DNA from: Euperipatoides rowelli
Taxonomy: Eukaryota; Onychophora; Udeonychophora; Euonychophora; Peripatopsidae
Length of the DNA stretch: 12,701 nucleotides
Reading direction: 5' to 3' (one strand)
Assembly (NCBI GenBank): GCA_003024985.2
Contig: PXIH01S0004647.1
The stretch's first letter is position 1. Each line of letters opens with the position of its first letter. The notes beneath the pieces were generated by a model. It saw nothing but the letters and a program-made list of their open reading frames with translations. It had not been told where the DNA came from and searched no databases. The position numbers were made by a program, and so were the translations under genes. Of the stretch, positions 1 through 7,374 are shown piece by piece.

Positions 1-367
1 TTAGAAAAATTCATTAATTATATCACGTAATATGAAAAACTTTGATGCGCGGTATTACCCGCTGCGCGGTATTCCCCCCACTTCCCCTAATATTTAGTAT
101 GATTAATTAAAAAGCAATGATTAATTATTTATTATATAAAATAATTAGCCTTTTTTATTTTTGCAGTATAGTAAGTATAGTGGACTTACTCCTGCACCTC
201 ACATTAGCATGAGCAGTATAAGAACATTACCAATTCATGTATAAACTCTGAACAGTCGAGTTCTGTAGTTCAAAGCTGATTAGAATGTATAGCTAAATAA
301 GTTATTAATAAATTAGTTGAGTTATAGTTGCCTAATTTTTGTACAATTTTTAGCAAATTAATTAAGG
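1..367. other. Unassigned AT-rich flank
   Basis: No coding motif is recognised on either strand. The stretch is AT-rich apart from a short GC-rich tandem repeat near the left edge. A pyrimidine-rich run ending in TTTTTGCAG at about 151-165 resembles a 3' splice site, but no exon can be recognised after it. The pol remnant that follows becomes recognisable only from about 368, so the first part of the reverse transcriptase and the protease of that element are either lost or too degraded to see. Confidence 0.5.
46..79. repeat. Two-copy 17-bp GC-rich tandem repeat
   Basis: TGCGCGGTATTACCCGC (46-62) is followed directly by a second copy, TGCGCGGTATTCCCCCC (63-79). The shared core TGCGCGGTATT is exact in both. 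It is a local GC-rich island in a very AT-rich flank. No function is visible. Confidence 0.7.
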
Positions 368-1830
368 AGCGCGCTGGGCCCAAATTTTGTAAACACCATA
401 CCCTTTGCACTATTGCTTGCAACAGACAATGAACTTTTAAAATTTCAAAAGCAAGGTATCGTGACCCCAATTAAGTTTGCAAGTTGGGCAGTTTCAATTG
501 TTTCTATAGTTAAGAATTTGCAGAGATTATAAAATTGGATTAAACTCTAATCTTTGAGTGCATCAATTCCCATCTCACAATCATCGATAAAAAGTTATCT
601 GAATTAACAAGGAGGAAAATATTTTCTAAACTCGATTTAGCACAAGCATAACAGAAAATTGAAAAGCATAATCAATCAGCGGACTATCTTGCTATTAATA
701 TTCACAAGGGTTTGTTTAGTGTTTGTCATTTAGCTTTTGGGATTGCACCCGCACCTGCAATATTTCAGTGGATTATGGACACAATCTTATTTGGAATTCC
801 AATTCCAAATATTATTTTATATTTGGACAATATCCTTATAATCAGCACTAATGAAAATAATCACATCGGATTTAAAAAGAGTATTGATAACCTTACAAAA
901 TGCAGGAACACATCTACTGTAAATCCAAGTAAATGTGAATTCTTGAAGAAAAGAGGTGAATATTTAGGTCATGTCATTGATGAAGAAGGAATTTGCCCTT
1001 CTTCTTCAAAAATTCAGGCAATCTTAGAAGTTCCACAACCTAATAATATAGATCTTTCTTAGGTTTAATAGTGTATTTCAAAAAATTTATTCCGGAATTA
1101 TCCACTAAGATAGTTCATTTAAATAAATTACTTTGTAAAAATACCAACTGGAATTGGATCACAGACAACTGCTGAATTTAATTTAATTAAAAAAGTAATT
1201 ATATCCAACAATGAATATTAACACTAAAGCCCTGCACTGCCAATTATCATTGCACCTGATGCATCCCCCCCCCTTCCTGGAGTGTATATGCCATTCTGTC
1301 ACATCACTTTCCCAATGGAGCAGAAAAAAACAATAATGTTTGCTTCCAAATGTCTATCGCTGAGAAAACTAATCGCAATTAGATAAAAAAGCCTTAGGGA
1401 TAATTTCGGAATAAAAAAAAATTCCCTAAGTTTATCTTTGGTAGAAATTTATTTTATATTATACAGACCATAAGCCATTAACTCGAATATTTAATGATAA
1501 ATTTCAACGCTGGTCATTGATTTTAGCAGCATACACTTATGATATTCGTTATTAACCATCTAAAGAAAATGGAAATGTAGATGCACTATCCAGACGTCCT
1601 ATTAAAGACCGACTTTCTCAAAATGAACAGATTGAAAATATTCTAGCAATCAAGAAAGTCGAAAATTTTCCATAGTCAAGCCAGGATATCGCACAACAAT
1701 AATGTGACTTCTTTTAAAGGTTTCAAATTGAAATTGGAACAGTTAGCTATACAAGGTGGATGTCTTCTGTGGGAACTAAGAATGGTCATATCAAAATGCT
1801 CAAGACTGGATATCCTCAAAACTTAATTTT
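368..1830 (+). pseudogene. Ty3/gypsy pol remnant: RT, RNase H, start of integrase
   Basis: The intact protein would copy an LTR retrotransposon RNA into DNA and degrade the template. Landmarks run in order through several frames. The RT N-terminus (QGIVTPIKFASWA) lies at about 455-490 and the first catalytic-Asp region (KLDLAQA) at about 628-648. The fingers/palm read HKGLF...FGIAPAPAIFQWIMD at about 703-780. The palm box is YLDN at 820-831, where YLDD or YVDD is expected. KCEFLKKRGEYLGHVI follows at about 931-975, and the RT tail (LGLIVYFKKFIPELS) runs from about 1061. RNase H motifs are DAS near 1258, FASKCLS near 1340, TDHKPLT near 1463 and DALSRRP near 1580. A segment at about 1752-1790 (QGGCLLWELRMVI) matches the stretch before the integrase zinc finger in K02A2.6-like elements. 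Damage includes a TAA at 649-651, a stop near 1060, several frameshifts, a poly-C run near 1264 and loss of the integrase core. The family is clear; the exact lineage is not. Confidence 0.9.
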
Positions 1831-1943
1831 GACTATGCCAGTTATAACAATATGTAACAATGTAATGGGTTGAATTGTGTTAATAGAGAATGCTAACGTG
1901 GCTAATGTAATTATGTCAATAGCTTAAAAGAGAAAGTGGGAAA

Positions 1944-2166
1944 CTTATATTAACAAATCAATGACCACTTTCTGTATACAAAAGATAGGTTTACCATTTT
2001 GGAACCTGCTGGACAGAAGGTCAACCCCTAGTGTCAGGGTAAAACATAATGGTAAGAAGCCATGACAGTTCAGTGTGTAAATTTAATAGATAATAAATAT
2101 ACTTATTTATTGCTAATAATACGCTCGTGCATTTAATGAATAACATATGTGCATAAGAATGTTACA
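1944..2166 (+). repeat. Probable LTR remnant (first), 3' end defined
   Basis: A purine-rich run at about 1926-1943 (AAAAGAGAAAGTGGGAAA) could be a polypurine tract, which sits just before a 3' LTR in this class. The right edge is inferred from TTACA at 2162-2166 followed by a primer-binding-site-like sequence and then a gag remnant. The left edge is uncertain: it may be about 1944, or the TGTCAGGG at 2032, which would give a TG...CA unit of 135 bp. An AATAAA-type polyadenylation signal lies near 2092. The position fits either the 5' LTR of the downstream gag or a shared LTR between two tandem element copies. Confidence 0.4.
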
Positions 2167-2178
2167 TGGCGGCAGCGG
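2167..2178 (+). promoter_or_regulatory. Primer-binding-site-like sequence (TGGCGGCAGCGG)
   Basis: TGG directly follows a CA-ending LTR-like edge, as expected for pairing with the CCA end of a tRNA primer. It lies about 20 bp upstream of a gag start. The sequence differs from the TGGYGACGAAGAT-type sites at 3314 and 4887, consistent with a different family. The tRNA partner cannot be assigned from the window. Confidence 0.45.
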
Positions 2179-2196
2179 TAAAATTAAAATAAATAA

Positions 2197-2842
2197 ATGG
2201 ATGCATCATCAAGCTTAAGTAGCACAGTAAACGCACAATGAACACAATCGTGTTCAGAACACCCGACATGTTGATAATGCATGGCTATCTCTCAGAGAAC
2301 TTAAAAAAGTTTAAAAGTCACTTCGGAGTATTCTTGGTAGTGACAAGTAATAAAGAGAAGTCGGATGAAATAAAAACAGCAATGCTGCTGAATCTGATAG
2401 AGGAAGAGGCGCATTCAATATATGTATGATGTAACCAATGAGGAAATGAAAAAAAATGTGAAAACGTAATAAACGTCTTTGAGTAATATTGCTCCCCCCA
2501 AAAAAAATGTGTTATACGAAAGGTATAATTTTTATACAAGTTCGAAATGCAAGGAGAAACATTCGATCAATTTTATACGAACATTAAAAAATTAATAAAA
2601 TCCTGTGAATTCAAAAACCAGAAAGTATGCTACGTGATATGGTTCTGTTGGGGATTAATGACGATGCACTGTAAGAAAAACTATTAAGAATCTCAGATTT
2701 AACATTGACGAAGGTTACAGATTACTACAGAGCAGCAGAAATCTCAAGAAGACAGTAACTAAAATTGCAAGAAGAAAGCAAACTAGCAGTCATAAAAACA
2801 GAAAATTATGAAAGAAAATATAAAAGAAATTTTGATTGTTAA
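2197..2842 (+). pseudogene. Ty3/gypsy gag remnant A (K02A2.6-like capsid region)
   Basis: Gag would form the virus-like particle around the element RNA. A possible ATG at 2197 is closed by TGA after 14 codons, and the recognisable reading continues in the next frame. GYLSENLKKFKSHFGVFL at about 2283-2336 matches the conserved start of K02A2.6-like Gag (G-N-L-S-E-N-W-x-x-W/F-K). It is followed by a segment ending EEEAHSIY, which corresponds to the conserved GxEAxxVY step. Further on come KKNVLYERYNFYT near 2500, GETFDQFYTNIKKL near 2553 and a stretch near 2660-2755 matching the conserved segment before the nucleocapsid (LGINDDAL, EKLLRISDLTL, RAAEIS). It ends at TAA 2840-2842 with no zinc knuckles, so the 3' end of gag is lost. 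Several frameshifts are present, one near a run of C and A at about 2494-2507. It is clearly divergent from the two later gag copies. Confidence 0.8.
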
Positions 2843-3049
2843 TTTCTGTAAAGTGCAGATCATTAATATTCATAAATATTAACACCAAGCTTAAATTTAT
2901 TAACAAATAATGAATGTATTTTTATTTATCAACAAATATTTGATTATACCAAATAAATATTGCTTTAGTCGTAACCCTATTATCAAATTTATAACAAGTA
3001 ATAAGTTTTGTGTATTAATTGCTTTTGTGATTTGAATTTGTCATGAATG
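2843..3049. other. Unassigned AT-rich spacer
   Basis: No coding motif is seen between the end of gag remnant A and the next LTR-like region. A small perfect inverted repeat (TTAATATT, 4-nt loop CATA, AATATTAA) lies at 2863-2882. In such AT-rich sequence it may be chance. The left edge of the next LTR could fall inside this stretch. Confidence 0.5.
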
Positions 3050-3313
3050 TCATTGTTTAGTATTGACTGCCCATTGTTGTATTTTGCTGGCAACAGTCTT
3101 GCCATTCACAGAAGTATGATAATAACCCTGGTAGAGGTCGCCCTGTATGGACATCCGGGCATCATTATTAGCTGATCATGAGTTCTCAGCATGTAGCCAC
3201 AGACATGACCTCTTCCTTATATAATAGCACCTTACAGTAGTGTCAAATATCAATTACTAGAGTTCACACCCACATCAGCAACAAACAACTATGTCTTTTG
3301 CAATGACATAACA
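3050..3313 (+). repeat. Probable 5' LTR remnant (second), left edge uncertain
   Basis: The right edge is set by ATAACA at 3308-3313, followed at once by a primer-binding-site-like sequence and then a gag gene, the usual order at the 5' end of an LTR element. A TATA-like box (TATATAA, 3218-3224) sits about 90 bp before the edge and could be the promoter. GC content is higher than in the flanks. The left TG end cannot be fixed because no second copy of this LTR is recognised in the window. Confidence 0.5.
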
Positions 3314-3329
3314 TGGTGACGAAGATCGG
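3314..3329 (+). promoter_or_regulatory. Primer binding site of element B
   Basis: TGGTGACGAAGATCGG directly follows the CA-ending LTR edge and precedes gag by about 50 bp. It closely matches the site at 4887 (TGTCGACGAAGATTAG): both look like one-base variants of TGGCGACGAAGAT. A TGGCGACGA-type primer site is common in mag-like Ty3/gypsy elements. The tRNA partner would need a search. Confidence 0.65.
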
Positions 3330-3381
3330 ATGTACTTTAAGGTAACTAAAAGAAGAAGAAAACTTTTTTTCTAGCAACAAA

Positions 3382-4273
3382 ATGGCTATCGCCATTATTC
3401 AACCGCCACCACATTACCAACCAGGATCCAAACCTGCCAAAGCCTGGGAGGAATGACGACCTTCATACGAGTTGTATGAAGAGGCCTGTGAGTACAGTAG
3501 CAAACCAGATGGACCACGCAGAGCTGTCTTGCTTCATGTGCTGGGGCCAGCATCTCGGAAATCATACAAAGGATTTGTTTTCCGCCATTGACCGAGGATC
3601 ATCCAAGGGAAACAGTTGGTGACATTCTGGATAAATTTGGAGAATTGTACAAACCGTATAAAAATATCATACATTCGAGCGCCCAATTCAATAGTATTGT
3701 GCAACAGCCTAACCAAACAATTGATGAATTGGTTGCTGAGTTGAAACTCTTAGCTTTGAATAGTGACTGGCTGTATGAGTGACAGAATGGTTGGAGACAG
3801 GCTGATAGTTGGAGTGTGTGACAACGGTCTCAGAGAACGCCTGCTTAGAGAAACATTGCTAAGTTTAGACAAAATTATAAACTTTTGCAAAACAGCCGAA
3901 ATATCCAAATCACAAGCAAAAACATTAAATACAACCAGTGTTATCCAAATTTGGAAACAAATGCCTTAAATCTAAAGTATCAAAAAAACAAAAAGGTATA
4001 GTCAACATAAAGCCTCGTTTTAAGCATAAAACAACAATGACTGAACGTACCTGCTCTCGCTGTGGATCAACACATGCTCCAAGGAATTGCCCAGCCTACG
4101 GAACAAATTGCCATAGTTGTGGTAAATTTGGACATTTTTCTCGAGTATGTAGGAAAACAAATAGTTATGCCAGCAGACAACAAGTAGCAACACTCTCTGA
4201 AAATAGTACCACACAATCTGATGATGACTTTCTGTTTCTTGGTGAATTGATTTTTTGTCAATATACAAAATGA
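3382..4273 (+). pseudogene. Ty3/gypsy gag remnant B with two zinc knuckles
   Basis: This is the capsid and nucleocapsid precursor of a mag/K02A2.6-like element. The start is the ATG at 3382 (MAIAIIQPPPHYQPG), about 50 bp after the primer site and paralogous to the start of gag C. The reading shifts frame near 3590 and again near 3770 and 3950. Recognisable blocks are LLHVLGPASRKSYKGF, a capsid segment with ILDKFGELYKPY, DELVAELKLLA, and the conserved GVCDNGLRERLLRE / AEISKSQ block before the nucleocapsid. The nucleocapsid has a CX2CX3HX4C knuckle (4052-4090) and a canonical CX2CX4HX4C knuckle (4109-4150). The shorter first knuckle and the CPAYG linker are typical of K02A2.6-like Gag. There is a premature TGA near 3452. 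It ends at TGA 4271-4273, with the protease following in the same frame. Confidence 0.88.
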
Positions 4274-4279
4274 ATCTAA

Positions 4280-4612
4280 ATGGCAAACCCCTTGATAGTT
4301 AATAACCACGAAATAAAATGTAAAATCGACACGGGATCAGATGTAAATATCCTGCCTAGCAAAGTATTCAACAATTGGATTAAAAAAACACCTTTATTAC
4401 GCTCTGTAAACAAAATATTTACGTATACAGGTGAAAGTTTAAATATAGTTGGCGAATGCAGACTCCAATGTTCAACGAATGCTAATACGCTAGTTTGCAA
4501 TTTTCAAATTATTGACGGTAATGTTAAACCAATACTTGGAGCTGAAACAAGTGAGGATTTGGGATTAGTGTTTTGTTCAAAGCCATATTGTAATGCCTTG
4601 ATGTTTGTTTAG
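4280..4612 (+). pseudogene. Retropepsin-like protease remnant of element B
   Basis: This is the aspartic protease that would process Gag and Pol. The active-site triplet and its context (KIDTGSDVNILP) lie at about 4322-4357, with the catalytic Asp codon at 4328-4330. The C-terminal hallmark PILGAETSEDLGL, around 4530-4565, matches the conserved hydrophobic-ILG block of retropepsins. It lies in the same frame as gag B but is separated by TGA (4271) and TAA (4277), so it would need readthrough or is simply broken. The reading ends at TAG 4610-4612, just where reverse transcriptase would be expected to follow. RT, RNase H and integrase are absent, and the third LTR-like region begins soon after, so element B lost its pol. 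Confidence 0.85.
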
Positions 4613-4886
4613 TAGGCTAAACAGCTTGTGTGTATACAGTAATTTGTAGTTATTTATTTATTTGTGTAATAAACTGGGAGACCTCTAGTGGCTGTGTATG
4701 CAACTACTGAGTTCACGTGAGAACGAGAATTCCGTTCTAGCTTCGAGAGTACAAAGGTATCCATCTTGAACACAGTGCTGTATAATAATGTATTATTAAA
4801 TCCAGTTATTTTAATAATTATTATTAATTTGTGAAGCAACTAATGACCAACTATATAACCTTAACATCTATCCAATTGTTATAACA
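4613..4886 (+). repeat. Probable LTR remnant (third), left edge uncertain
   Basis: The right edge is ATAACA at 4881-4886, followed by a primer site and a gag, matching the arrangement at 3313. A polyadenylation-type AATAAA lies at 4668-4673 and a TATAATA sequence near 4781. The region carries a CACGTG box (4714-4719) and a near-perfect 19-bp palindrome (4720-4738). The inverted repeat TGTTTAG/CTAAACA at 4606-4623 overlaps the end of the protease remnant. It could be the 5' LTR of element C or a shared LTR between B and C. The left end cannot be fixed. Confidence 0.45.
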
Positions 4887-4902
4887 TGTCGACGAAGATT
4901 AG
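4887..4902 (+). promoter_or_regulatory. Primer binding site of element C
   Basis: TGTCGACGAAGATTAG directly follows a CA-ending LTR edge and lies about 60 bp before the gag C start. It shares GACGAAGAT with the primer site at 3314. This supports B and C being members of one Ty3/gypsy family. Confidence 0.6.
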
Positions 4903-4961
4903 TGGATATTAACAGCATAGATTAATCTGGATTACAAAATAGTAAAACGCTATACAACAAA

Positions 4962-5405
4962 ATGGTGATGGCACTAATACAACCGCTTCCACGTTTTGAA
5001 CCAGGACTTAAACCAGGACAGGCCTGAGAGGAGTGGAGAATGTCTTACGAGCTCTATGAGGAGGCTTGCAAATATGATAAAAAAACTAGCAGGACCACAT
5101 AGAGCGTTACTACTCCATGCATTGGGTCCAATATCTCGTAAAACTTATAAAGGATTTGAATTTGCACCAATAAATGAGGCGCACCCGCACGTGACATCAT
5201 TAGAAATTTTCGATAAATTCGAAGAGATGTATAGACTTACAAAAATGTAACTCGCTCTAGTGTATTATTTAACAGNATTGTTCAAAAACAAAATCAGTCT
5301 ATAGATGAGGTGGTAGCAGAACTTAAAGCTGTGGCTATTGACTGTGACTACGGAGATAAGTGCAACAGACTTATCGGTGATAGGATTATAGTGAGCATGC
5401 GTTAA
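4962..5405 (+). pseudogene. Ty3/gypsy gag remnant C (5' half only)
   Basis: This is a paralogue of gag B. The start ATG at 4962 opens MVMALIQPLPRFEPG, closely like the B start. SYELYEEAC is shared by both copies, then KKLAGPHRALLLHALGPIS (about 5079-5135), then SLEIFDKFEEMYRL (about 5199-5240). NQSIDEVVAELKAVAID near 5295-5342 matches the NQTIDELVAELKLLAL block of B, and RLIGDRIIVSMR follows near 5369-5402. Breaks include TGA at 5025 and later frameshifts. The ambiguous base at 5276 lies in a conserved FN-x-IVQ block. Homology to gag B stops at about 5402-5405, before the nucleocapsid, and LINE-like sequence begins. The copy is therefore cut off at its 3' side. Confidence 0.85.
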
Positions 5406-5748
5406 GATGGATGGTTCTTCTTTTAATACTGTCTACGAATTGTTTCAAATGCTTTTTTTGTTGCATGTGAGGTCTTATCCTTCTTGCCCCTTATGTGGAT
5501 TGTATTTATGTAACCTGGAGTTGCCTGGAATCCTGTTTTTGTATAGCTATTGGATCTAAAATATGACAAACTTGGATATTGCTGGTTCACAGGTTTGCTC
5601 GTTTTGGCGGTTCTACGAGAAAAAGGATCTTTTATGTTTAAGGTCTGGAATATCTTATTGTGTTTTTCATTTCTTCTGCTCTGAAAACTTATAAAATTCC
5701 TTTTTGTGTTGCTAATTATTATGGCTTAGATGGGATTTCAATTAATCA
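5406..5748 (+). other. Probable 5' UTR of first LINE
   Basis: No ORF is recognised. The stretch is T-rich on the + strand and lies between the break in gag C and the probable ORF1 start at 5749. A 5' UTR of this size is plausible for a LINE whose 5' end is kept. The exact insertion point is uncertain, and no target-site duplication could be identified. Confidence 0.45.
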
Positions 5749-6714
5749 ATGGAGGTGTGCTATAGGCGGTTACTTGATGGATGTTTTTCGGGACTCCTTT
5801 ACTGTTTGATTAGTGTTCTTGCTCTGTTTATGACTTATGATAGTGGGTGTGGAGTTAAATCCAGGTCCGGTTGATGAGGAGAGTATTCGTCGATTGTTAT
5901 TGGAATTAAAAGAGGGGGAAAATGTTATAAAAATGGATGTGCAATCTATGAAAAAAAAATCAAACGACTTTATGTGAAAATTTCAGTAATTTGAAATCTG
6001 AGATGATTGCCTTGTCCGATTGTTTCGGGGATGTAAATATTGAACTGGTGGATATAAACAATAGGCTAAAAGATCTGGAACAGGAAAATAGTATTATGAA
6101 AAAAATGTTGGATTTTAATAAAATGCAGGACAGGAGATCTAATGTAATCTTATTTGGTGTCAAGGAAAATGATTACGTAAGGGAAACTTGGAGAGATACA
6201 TAAAATATTGTTAAAGATCTAATAATAGATAAGCTTGATATTGTGCTGGATGATAAGGATATTGAGAGGTACTAAACAAGGAAACAGCCCAATAATGGTA
6301 AAATTGCTTTCTTACAAAATGAGATGCAAAGTATTGGAAAATTCCTATAAGATTAAAAATACAGCTATTTATATTTCTGAACACTTTACGGGTAAGACTC
6401 AGGCTTCAAGAGATAAATTAAAGCCATATACGTTTTCAGCTAGAAAAGACGGTGATAGAGCCATTCTAAAATATGACAAACTTTATTAATGGTAGGTTCT
6501 ACACCCTAGATTATTGCATTAATTATGAAAGGGATTTTTAAAAAAAAACAGCAAGTTGTCTCCCAGATCTAAAATGAAGGAAAATGTTTCGAAATTAAAT
6601 GACTTGGCTATTGTGCCTGTTTCTGTTGACAAAATATTACAAAAGTCTGCTGGGTCCATTAATCTTGACCAGGGTGCTATGACCCAGTCGGGGCCAGTTA
6701 TTTCAAACAGCTGA
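5749..6714 (+). pseudogene. LINE ORF1 remnant (first LINE): leader, 2A-like motif, coiled coil, RRM/CTD
   Basis: ORF1 proteins of this kind bind element RNA as chaperones. ATG 5749 opens about 33 residues with a hydrophobic stretch (LLYCLISVLALF). The 2A-like GVELNPGP (5846-5869) follows one nucleotide out of frame. A charged segment then runs into an A9 tract (5951-5959), where the frame shifts again. A likely coiled coil follows (INNRLKDLEQENSIMKKML, about 6054-6110). Next comes an L1-ORF1p-like domain: RRSNVILFGVKEND and ETWRDT, a TAA at 6201, and DLIIDKLDIVLDDKDIER. The block PIMVKLLSYKMRCKVL leads into TAIYISEHF, a lysine-rich segment with DKLKPY, and ILKYDKLY / INGRFYTLD, characteristic of the L1 ORF1p-type RRM and C-terminal domain. 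The probable natural end is TGA 6712-6714. No endonuclease or RT follows from this family. Confidence 0.8.
5846..5869 (+). other. 2A-like motif GVELNPGP, first LINE
   Basis: The residues G-V-E-L-N-P-G-P fit the 2A consensus (D-V/I-E-x-N-P-G-P) except that Gly replaces the usual Asp, or the Asp has been lost at the frameshift. Established 2A peptides make the ribosome skip the Gly-Pro bond. 2A-like sequences at the N-terminus of ORF1 are known from several APE-type LINEs of invertebrates. Here the hydrophobic leader sits in the neighbouring frame (ending TYDSG at about 5848), so one indel separates leader and motif. Confidence 0.7.
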
Positions 6715-7122
6715 AATAGGGAGTCGTTGGCTAAGAGTGCAGCGCCCTTCTGCTTTCTGTCTCCGCCTTGTCGTTCTGTTCAGAAATTATTTACAGGATT
6801 AAACTTTTTTTTTTAAGTAAACATTTTTTTATAAGTATTAGCCTACCTGGTTTCATCCAGGTGGCGCTGGAAGGAAAGTCTTCTTTTGGTAGCTCCGTAT
6901 AATTTATAGTTAATTGATATATTTTTTTAAAAAAAAATACTCTAAGTTTTTTTGTGTTTTTGACAAGTTTATCTCTTGATCTTATTGTAATTGTCCACGA
7001 GAGCACCCTTTTTTGCCCACTTTAGCTTCGTTCTCAGGCTTTTGATTATATTTCAATTATTTTGAATATGTCTAATCCGAGTTCATTCCATTTTTGTAAT
7101 TTTATATGGTATTTATTATTTA
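6715..7122 (+). other. Noncoding stretch, probably partly 5' UTR of second LINE
   Basis: No coding motif is seen beyond a possible short ORF1 tail of the first LINE up to about 6816. The stretch has several T and A homopolymers, a small inverted repeat (ACCTGG / CCAGGT, about 6845-6862) and an AGGTGGCGCT sequence at 6859-6868. The boundary between the two LINEs lies somewhere in here. The sequence nearest 7123 is likely the second LINE's 5' UTR because its ORF1 starts there. Confidence 0.4.
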
Positions 7123-7323
7123 ATGTCTTATGTGAATTTAGATTTACATTGTAAGTCAATCTGTGAAACTTCTGCCTTGCCAGCTAATAAATTTTTCATA
7201 TTGACCACTCTACACAATTTACTTAGAGGAGTCAGTTTTGTCAAAATAACGTTCAATAAACACAGTCAATATACTTATTATTTGATTGTAATTTATCCTT
7301 CTAGAATCTTTGGAACACACTCT

Positions 7324-7374
7324 TTATTCTTCCTGTTGTTGATTTCAGGTAATATTGAACCCAACCCCGGTCCT
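7324..7374 (+). other. Hydrophobic leader plus 2A-like motif GNIEPNPGP, second LINE
   Basis: LFFLLLISGNIEPNPGP is continuous in the frame opened at 7123. The predicted skip site is between Gly (7369-7371) and Pro (7372-7374). The consensus Asp is Asn here (AAT, 7351-7353), a possible G-to-A decay change. The leader-SG-D-I-E-x-N-P-G-P arrangement is established for N-termini of several invertebrate LINE proteins, where the region can act as a signal sequence as well as a skip element. Activity of this copy is unknown. Confidence 0.8.

Noticed and set aside
151-180. Possible 3' splice site (pyrimidine tract and TTTTTGCAG)
   Set aside because: No exon or coding reading follows; T-rich tracts ending in CAG are common by chance in AT-rich DNA.
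270-470. Minus-strand 66-codon ORF
   Set aside because: No family motif is visible, and its right part lies antisense to the conserved + strand RT start (368 onward).
2318-2539. Minus-strand ORF opposite gag A
   Set aside because: It is antisense to a recognisable gag reading and has no motif of its own.
4020-4500. Three overlapping minus-strand ORFs opposite the zinc knuckles and protease
   Set aside because: The + strand has clear CCHC and DTGS motifs; the minus readings are shadows.
4613-5748. Envelope gene of an errantivirus-like element
   Set aside because: No signal peptide plus transmembrane reading downstream of any pol remnant was found; the lineage suggested by gag normally lacks env.
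5960-6163. Minus-strand hydrophobic ORF
   Set aside because: Its apparent hydrophobicity comes from the complement of the A-rich coiled-coil coding sequence of LINE ORF1.
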